From the NCBI GenBank assembly GCA_035294565.1, contig DATGKR010000109.1:1-41069 (forward strand): 41,069 nucleotides of DNA, read 5' to 3'. The notes under the pieces are model-generated. The model worked only from the letters and a program-made list of their open reading frames with translations, made no database searches and was not told where the DNA came from. Origin of the DNA: DATGKR01 sp035294565. Its GTDB lineage: Bacteria; Actinomycetota; Acidimicrobiia; Acidimicrobiales; Palsa-688. Shown here one piece after another: positions 32,445-41,069 of the stretch (position 1 is the first letter of the stretch; each line of letters begins with the position of its first letter). The translations under genes and the position numbers were made by a program.

Positions 32445-33470
32445 TCAAGCGTCGGGACCGACCGCGACGTCGCCGGGACGGCGGTGGGGGAGGTCCTCGG
32501 CGGGCATCCGGCCGAGCCGGCCCTTCTGGAAGTCCTCCAGGGCCTGCACGATCTCCTCCCGGGTGTTCATGACGAACGGGCCGTAGTGGACCACCGGCTC
32601 GCCGATCGGCCGGCCGCCGAGCACCAGCACCTCCAAGTCGGGGTGCCGGCCGTCCTGCTCCGAGCCGGCCGTGAGGCGGACGGCATCGGTCGCGCCGCCG
32701 GGAGCCCGCCGCGCCTGGCCGAGCACCGCCAGCTGGTGCGCGGCGAGCGGCTGGTGGGCTGGACCGACGCTGCCACGCCCGGCGAGGACGTAGACGAGGG
32801 CGTTGAAATCCGCCCGCCACGGCAGCACCAGCTCGGCTCCCGGACTGAGCGTCGCGTGGAGGAAGGTGATCGGCGTGAAAGTCGACCCGGGACCGGTGTG
32901 GCCGGCCAGGTCGCCGGCGATCAGCCTCACCAGCGCCCCGCCGTCGGGCGAGGTCAGAAGGACGGCCTCTCTCCCGCGGAGATCCTGGTAGCGGGGAGGG
33001 TTCCACTTGTTGGCGGCGGGCAGGTTGACCCACAGCTGTATCCCGTGGAACAGGCCGCCGCTGGCGACGAGGAACTCGGGGGGGCGCTCGATGTGCAGGA
33101 TGCCCGCGCCGGCGGTCATCCACTGGGTGTCGCCGTCGGTGATACGGCCGCCTCCGCCGTTCGAGTCGCGATGGTCGAACACCCCGTCGATCATGTAGGT
33201 AACCGTCTCGAAGCCCCGGTGGGGATGCCACGCCGTGCCCCTCGGCTGGCCGGGGGCGTAGTCGACTTCGCCCATCTGGTCCATGTGGACGAACGGGTCG
33301 ATGTCGGCCAGGGCCGCGCCGGCGAAAGCGCGGAACACCGGGAAACCCTCTCCCTCGAAGCCGGCGGGCGCCGTCGTGACGCCCCGCACCTGCCGGTCGG
33401 GGCTGGACCCGGGGTCGGGGCGTGGGATTCGGGGGAGGACGAGCACGTCGTCGACGGTCACGGCTGGCAC
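32445..33470 (-). CDS. Pirin-family cupin protein
   Basis: The 341-residue protein has two cupin domains, with the pirin metal motif WHPHRGFETVTY and ILHIE supplying His, His, His and Glu ligands in the N-terminal half. GEVDYAPGQPRGTAWHPHRG is family-typical. Bacterial pirins act as redox sensors, quercetinases or modulators of metabolic enzymes; none of these can be chosen here. GTG 33470 is used; another in-frame GTG lies a few codons in. It is divergent from the metallo-hydrolase gene with 56 bp between them. Confidence 0.88.
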   Translation of the reverse strand: MPAVTVDDVLVLPRIPRPDPGSSPDRQVRGVTTAPAGFEGEGFPVFRAFAGAALADIDPFVHMDQMGEVDYAPGQPRGTAWHPHRGFETVTYMIDGVFDHRDSNGGGGRITDGDTQWMTAGAGILHIERPPEFLVASGGLFHGIQLWVNLPAANKWNPPRYQDLRGREAVLLTSPDGGALVRLIAGDLAGHTGPGSTFTPITFLHATLSPGAELVLPWRADFNALVYVLAGRGSVGPAHQPLAAHQLAVLGQARRAPGGATDAVRLTAGSEQDGRHPDLEVLVLGGRPIGEPVVHYGPFVMNTREEIVQALEDFQKGRLGRMPAEDLPHRRPGDVAVGPDA

Positions 33471-33526
33471 GCCCCCGAAAACGTCGTCACGGTCGCGACT
33501 ATTCCGCCGGGGCGTACCATCTCGTC

Positions 33527-34236
33527 ATGTCGGCCGACCGGCTCTACTTCCGCCAGCTGCTCTCCGGGCGGGACTTCGCGGTGGGCGACCCCCTCGCAAC
33601 CCAGATGGTCAACTTCTCCTACCTGCTGGGTGACCGGGAGACGGGCAAGGCCCTCCTGGTCGACCCGGCGTACGGCGTGGGGGACATCCTCGACCGGGCC
33701 GCCGCCGACGGCGTGGAGGTCGTCGGGGTGCTCGCCACCCACCACCATCCCGACCATGTCGGGGGATCGATGATGGGCTACTCGATCGAAGGGCTGGCCC
33801 AGCTTCTCGGCCGGGTCTCGGTGCCCGTCCACGCTCATCGCGAAGAGGCCGCGCTGGTGGTCAAAGTTGCGGGCCTCGACCCTGGCGACGTCGTCGCGCA
33901 CGACTCGGGCGACACGGTGAGCGCCGGCGCCGTCGAGGTGCAGCTCCTCCACACACCGGGGCACACACCCGGAAGCCAATGCTTCCTGGTCGACGGGATG
34001 CTCGTCGCCGGTGACACGCTGTTCCTGGAGGGCTGCGGGCGCACGGACCTGCCGGGCAGCGACCCCGAAGCGATGTACCACAGCCTCCAGAAGCTGGCGT
34101 CGCTACCCGGCTCCACGGTCGTCTACCCGGGCCATCGCTACTCGGTGCCCTCCGCCGCCACCCTGGACGCGGTGAAGGAGATCAACATGGTCTTCAAGCC
34201 CCCGACCAAACAGGCGTGGCTGGCGGCGTTCGGCGG

Positions 34237-34240
<4 letters not shown>
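33527..34240 (+). CDS. Metallo-beta-lactamase-fold hydrolase (ETHE1/glyoxalase II-like)
   Basis: This 237-residue protein has the metal-binding motif THHHPDHVGG, the later HTPGHTPGSQ histidine, the bridging aspartate in GDTLFLEGCGRTDL and the final histidine in PGHRYS. The GCGRTDLPGSDP stretch is typical of persulfide dioxygenase (ETHE1) and glyoxalase II-like hydrolases. It may act on glutathione- or mycothiol-type thioesters or persulfides. ATG 33527 is chosen over the longer frame, which would run through the pirin gene. Its TAA overlaps the stop of the convergent glgX by 3 nt. Confidence 0.87.
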
Positions 34241-36462
<2,222 letters not shown>

Positions 36463-36468
36463 TCGGTA

Positions 36469-37371
36469 TCAACCCCACCAGAACGACGCCGCGAGGATGC
36501 AGTACAAGCCCACCAAGGCTACCCCTTCGATCCACGTGTACTCACCGTCGTAGATGACAACGGTCACCACTACTGTCGATATGGCCAGAGCCGCCACGAG
36601 GAGCGGGGGGAAGACCAGCGTCAGGTGGGACGGCCCGATCGCCTTGCTCGCCAGCACGAGCACCGGCGTGAGCAGCAGCGCCACCTGCAGGGGGCTGCTC
36701 AAGGTGGTGCTGATGGCGTAGTCCGCCCTGGCGCCCAGGGCGAAGCGGATGCCCGCGGCGTTCTCCACGGCGTTGGAGGCGACGGCGACGATCACCAGGC
36801 CGGTGAACGCCTGCGACACCCCCAGGCTGCGGGTCGCCGCCTCGAGGGGCGCCACGAACCAGTCGGAGGCCAGCGCCGCGCCCGCGCTGGCGAGGACGAG
36901 CATCAAGACGGCGGGCCCCAGCCTCGTGGAGGGGGCCTGGTCGGCGGGTGCGCCGTGCCGCAGGTTGTACGGGACGCTCAGCGCGTAGACGACGAGCAGG
37001 ACCACCGACACGAAGTCGGAGAGCGCGCCGGTGTGGGCGGCCGCGGGGGTCTCGAGCCGGCTCGCCAGCGTGGGCACCAGCAGGGCAGCCACGACCAGGA
37101 GGAGAAGCGAAGAGTGAAGCCTGGGCACCTCGGCGTCGAACTTCTGGTTGCCGTGGCGCAGACCGCCCGCGACGAACGCCACGCCGAGCACGAGGACGGC
37201 GTTGGCCAGCACCGAGCCGACGAGCGCGGCGCGTACCACCGTGGTGAGGCCCTCGCGCAGGGCGAAGATCCCGACGAACAGCTCGGGGAGGTTCCCGAGG
37301 GTCGACTGGAGGAGGCCCGTGGGGCCCGGGCCGAGCCTCTCCCCGACTCGCCCTATCGACTGCCCCACCAC
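36469..37371 (-). CDS. Calcium/proton exchanger (CaCA/Cax family)
   Basis: This membrane protein of about 10 helices has the two family repeats: LQSTLGNLPELFVGIFAL with GN-x-PE in the first half and VAVASNAVENAAGI in the second, carrying the conserved acidic residues for cation binding. It exports Ca2+ (or another divalent cation) against protons. The first canonical start (GTG 37371) leaves out the first helix. In-frame codons upstream encode GLVAAGAAPVARFVAAGVAL and then ALAAVVGQS, a proper family N-terminus, but contain no ATG, GTG or TTG. A CTG at 37497 would give 342 residues, the usual length. The gene follows thiC on the same strand and precedes glgX. Confidence 0.82.
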   Translation of the reverse strand: MVGQSIGRVGERLGPGPTGLLQSTLGNLPELFVGIFALREGLTTVVRAALVGSVLANAVLVLGVAFVAGGLRHGNQKFDAEVPRLHSSLLLLVVAALLVPTLASRLETPAAAHTGALSDFVSVVLLVVYALSVPYNLRHGAPADQAPSTRLGPAVLMLVLASAGAALASDWFVAPLEAATRSLGVSQAFTGLVIVAVASNAVENAAGIRFALGARADYAISTTLSSPLQVALLLTPVLVLASKAIGPSHLTLVFPPLLVAALAISTVVVTVVIYDGEYTWIEGVALVGLYCILAASFWWG

Positions 37372-37522
37372 GGCTGCCAGGGCGGCGAGGGCGACGCCCG
37401 CCGCGACGAAGCGCGCGACGGGGGCGGCACCCGCCGCGACCAGGCCTCCGGCTGTCGCGGTCGAGACCGCGGCAGCCGCCGGTGCCAGCAGGCTCAGCCG
37501 CTCCGGCCGCGGGGCGGCGCCG

Positions 37523-39250
<1,728 letters not shown>

Positions 39251-39256
39251 CTCCTC

Positions 39257-39342
39257 TCCTCCCTCCACCGGCATTACCCGGATCAGGTCCGACGGTCGGG
39301 GCCGGTAGGCCCCCTCTCAGCCCGTTGCTCCGGGCTCCCGTG
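39257..39342 (-). ncRNA. TPP riboswitch (THI element) upstream of thiC
   Basis: On the minus strand the conserved THI pieces are in order: ACGGGAGCCC at the 5' side, CTGAGAG (39320-39314), then ACCTGATCCGGGTAATGCC (39287-39269) and GGTGGAGGGA. The variable P3 stem is a GC-rich hairpin (GGGGCC with GGCCCC). The 3' end of the aptamer runs into the thiC Shine-Dalgarno stretch with only about ten bases left before ATG and no room for a terminator. Control is therefore probably translational, by hiding the ribosome binding site when TPP binds. Confidence 0.95.
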
Positions 39343-39401
39343 TTTTCGCCATCCACCCTAGCGCCGCGTCGAAGGTCGGACGTGCCGGCGGGCGGTGCGG
39401 C

Positions 39402-39500
39402 GGGTTCGTGCAGGCGCCGGTGTGCGAGGTGCGGGGGGGCGGGTTCGTGCAGGCGCCGGTGTGGGGGGTGCGGCTGGCGGCTGGATTCGTGCGGGTTTGC
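39402..39500. repeat. Short tandem repeat, about 2.5 copies
   Basis: GGGTTCGTGCAGGCGCCGGT begins at 39402 and again at 39441 (period 39), with a decayed third copy around 39482 (GGATTCGTGCGGG). It lies upstream of the TPP riboswitch in a gene-free stretch. The copy number is too low for a CRISPR array, and no function is evident. Confidence 0.75.
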
Positions 39501-39518
39501 GGCTACCCGCCAGCGGAT

Positions 39519-39641
39519 TTCCCTAACTGTCCACTCGACCGGTTGAAAGACCGGGTCTCTGGACGTTTGGGGTAAATATTTTGACCTAAGTGTCCAGAGA
39601 CCCGGTTTTCGGGGATGTCCTCTGGACAGTTTGGCCGAAAG
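39519..39641 (-). repeat. MITE-like palindromic repeat, right copy
   Basis: Read on the minus strand this aligns without gaps to 18-140. CTTTCGGCCAAA-TGTCCA opens both, the central 42-bp hairpin is 36/42 identical (39598 down), and GAGTGGACA-TT-GG-AAAT closes both. Here the inner stem is longer and perfect (39551-39564 with 39592-39605), with CCGGG clamps absent from the left copy, which suggests compensating changes that keep the hairpin. Confidence 0.72.
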
Positions 39642-39989
39642 TCGACAGAGCCTCGCCAGCCAGCCCGACTTGGGCAGTGCTCAGACGGAGTCCAGGGCCA
39701 CCACGACATGGGAGGACCATAAGCCGCGGAGTCCACGACGCGCCTCGAAGGACGCGCACCAAGAGCGGCGGAGTCCACAAACGCACCGAGAGCCCCAGGG
39801 GCTCGGCTGCAGGGGGCGCCGGCCAGGGCGAGGGCCAGGATGCCAGCGGCGCTGGAGGCGAAAGTGCCATCGGTGTCGTCGTAGAGGGGCCGCCGTGTGG
39901 GGCCGGCGCCGGTTGTCGCGTCGCCTCGGCGGGGCCGCCGTGTAGGGGCCGGTGGGCGGTCCGGGGGTACACTCGCCGCCACAGCGCCG
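39642..39989. other. Gene-free stretch before tRNA-Cys
   Basis: No credible gene is seen; open frames here have unlike-protein composition. It contains two copies of GGGGCCGCCGTGT (39886 and 39931 areas) and two of CGGAGTCCAC (39725 and 39762 areas). TACACT at 39968-39973 is a possible -10 box for the tRNA, without a clear -35. Confidence 0.5.
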
Positions 39990-40064
39990 GGCGGCGTGGC
40001 CGAGTGGTTTAGGCAAGGGCCTGCAAAGCCCTGTACAGCGGTTCGATTCCGCTCGCCGCCTCCA
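39990..40064 (+). tRNA. tRNA-Cys (anticodon GCA)
   Basis: The cloverleaf is complete: acceptor GGCGGCG (39990-39996) pairs with CGCCGCC (40054-40060). The anticodon stem AGGGC/GCCCT carries loop CTGCAAA with anticodon GCA at 40023-40025, and the T arm is GCGG-TTCGATT-CCGC. Discriminator U, the main identity element of tRNA-Cys, and an encoded CCA follow. Confidence 0.95.
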
Positions 40065-40404
40065 GATCAGCAACGGGCTAAAGTGCAGGTCAGAGGCCAT
40101 TTTCGACGTGCCGGCCCGGTCCGTCATTTACGGGGGTGACCCCAACGAACAGCACCTGCAGCAGCTGGGGTCCCCGGCAGCGGTGGGAGTCGGTCCAGCG
40201 ATGGCGACCTGCAGGAGATCGTGCAGCTCGGCAGCATCACGCCGGGGGGAACGTCCAGGACCCGCACCACCGGCGGCGAGGAGCGTCGCCAAGCACTTCG
40301 CGACCGGCTGGCCGATCAAACCGAGAGCACGGACCGGTCCCTGACGCCGTGATGCAGGAGGTCCGTCGCCTGTGGCTCGGCGCCGACAGCGTCGCCAGCT
40401 GAGA
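40065..40404 (+). other. Unassigned stretch after tRNA-Cys
   Basis: Several short open frames exist but none is recognisable. One frame (about 40198-40345) reads DLQEIVQLGS and EERRQALRDRLAD, which has a protein-like look and could be a decayed antitoxin for the PIN toxin downstream. Position directly 3' of a tRNA gene fits a remnant of an integrated element, but no integrase or repeated tRNA end was found. Confidence 0.35.
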
Positions 40405-40410
40405 GCGGGT

Positions 40411-40804
40411 GTCGTTCCTGACGCCGTCTTGTTGGGCTCGAGCGCCCTGAGTGGTGCGGCCACTGGGCAGCTCCGGGTCCGCGCCGAAATGAGCCTGGCA
40501 GAAGAGCTCGGAGTGGAAGTGCACGTCAGTAGCGTCACGGTGACCGAAACCCTCCGCGGTCACCGTCGTGACGCCCGAGTCCACGCAGTGCTAGCGGGAA
40601 CCGTGCAACAGCCGGTCACCCCGGAGCTCGGCCGGGCCTCTGGCGAGCTACTCGGGCCAGACCAAGAGAGACGACGCCGTCGATGCAATCGTCGCCGTCA
40701 CGGCTGCGGGATTGGGCGCACGGGTGCGCCTCCTGACCGGCGATCCCGACGACATGTATGCGCTGACCGCCGGCATGGCGAACGTGACCGTCGTGGCCAT
40801 CTAG
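40411..40804 (+). pseudogene. PIN-domain (VapC-type) toxin with a frameshift
   Basis: Two reading frames together give a full PIN domain. In the first frame are VVPDAVLL (first aspartate), VTVTETLRGHRRDARVHAVL (conserved glutamate) and GRASGELLG. After a shift of one base at about 40654-40656 (a GGG run) come TKRDDAVDAIVAV and LLTGDPDDMYALT, ending at TAG. All expected acidic residues are present, so the frameshift may be recent or a sequencing error. No ATG/GTG lies at the expected start, which also suggests decay. VapC proteins are RNases of toxin-antitoxin pairs. Confidence 0.65.
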
Positions 40805-40932
40805 TCCCCCCGGGCCCGAGGAGACTCCCACGCGGAGCGCCGAATCTTGGGCCGGGATACGAAGACCACGGCGATACACCGCGCGCGGATGGCCTGCCCA
40901 TCCACAGGCCAGGCAGAAACCAGAGAAGCCGC

Positions 40933-41069
40933 TCAGCTACTCCGGTGGGTGGCGATCAGGATGCCGATGTTGGAAACGACGAAGGGGACACAGTAGGTGA
41001 GCCCCGTCTTCAGCCAGACTATGCCGGTGGCGTGGCCGGCGAGGACCACGTTCAGCTGGTTGATGGCAA
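40933..41069 (-). CDS. NrtS-like small membrane protein, 3' part only
   Basis: The visible 44 C-terminal residues read INQLNVVLAGHATGIVWLK, then GLTYCVPFVVSNIGILIAT, ending HRSS before TGA. The pattern INQ-x-x-x-x-x-AG followed by LTY-x-VPF-x-VS resembles the small two-helix nitrate/nitrite transporter NrtS. The start lies beyond the window edge. The fragment is short, so the family assignment is tentative. Confidence 0.55.
   Translation of the reverse strand, partial: AINQLNVVLAGHATGIVWLKTGLTYCVPFVVSNIGILIATHRSS

Noticed and set aside
39402..39500. Possible CRISPR array
   Set aside because: Only about 2.5 copies with a 39-bp period, no separate spacers of constant length and no cas genes.
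39503..39982. 159-codon minus-strand frame
   Set aside because: It crosses the palindromic repeat, has no ribosome binding site and no recognisable protein features.
40136..40402. 88-codon frame downstream of tRNA-Cys
   Set aside because: No family resemblance and poor composition; the neighbouring frame with EERRQALRDRLAD looks more protein-like, yet neither could be supported as a gene.

Overview
The window is high-GC DNA, almost wall to wall with tightly overlapping genes (ATGA, GTGA and TGATG junctions) and with many GTG starts. The gene content points to an actinobacterium: a cholesterol/steroid catabolic cluster of mycobacterial type, a Streptomyces-like hopanoid operon, a HelZ-type helicase and a tRNA-Cys with encoded CCA. 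An Acidimicrobiia-like lineage is plausible, but that is inference from gene content and not a placement.

Region 1 (about 0.26-17.2 kb) is a composite steroid-degradation cluster. Ring C/D (HIP pathway) genes fadA6, ipdC, ipdB, ipdA and echA20 sit with a thiolase-like lipid-transfer protein and a DUF35 partner. A KstR-like TetR regulator leads the minus-strand operon (7232 down to 1475). Side-chain genes follow: an acyl-CoA ligase, a SnoaL-like protein, echA19, cyp125 and an SDR on the plus strand, fadD19 on the minus strand, then fadE26-fadE27 and an epimerase on the plus strand. A KstR-type palindrome lies between fadD19 and fadE26. Two related palindromes lie between the regulator and the first fadD, and inside that fadD gene.

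Region 2 (17.3-21.4 kb) holds an SNF2/HelZ-type helicase, a small overlapping hypothetical gene, and a stand-alone infA that seems to lack a canonical start codon.

Region 3 (21.5-32.4 kb) is a minus-strand hopanoid operon read as hpnC, hpnD, hpnE, polyprenyl synthase, shc, a fused hpnG-ispH, hpnH and a class III aminotransferase (HpnO-like). It builds squalene, cyclises it to hopene, attaches adenosine, and processes the side chain. A promoter with a perfect TTGACA and a 20-bp operator precede hpnC. Just upstream is a regulator that joins a MerR-type and a TetR-type DNA-binding domain.

Region 4 (32.4-39.4 kb) contains pirin, a metallo-beta-lactamase hydrolase, and a minus-strand thiC-cax-glgX unit headed by a TPP riboswitch. 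Region 5 (39.4-41.07 kb) is gene-poor: tandem repeats, a copy of a roughly 123-bp palindromic repeat, tRNA-Cys, a frameshifted PIN-domain toxin gene, and the end of an NrtS-like membrane protein gene. The palindromic repeat also occurs at the left end of the window in the opposite orientation, so inverted copies bracket almost the whole segment.
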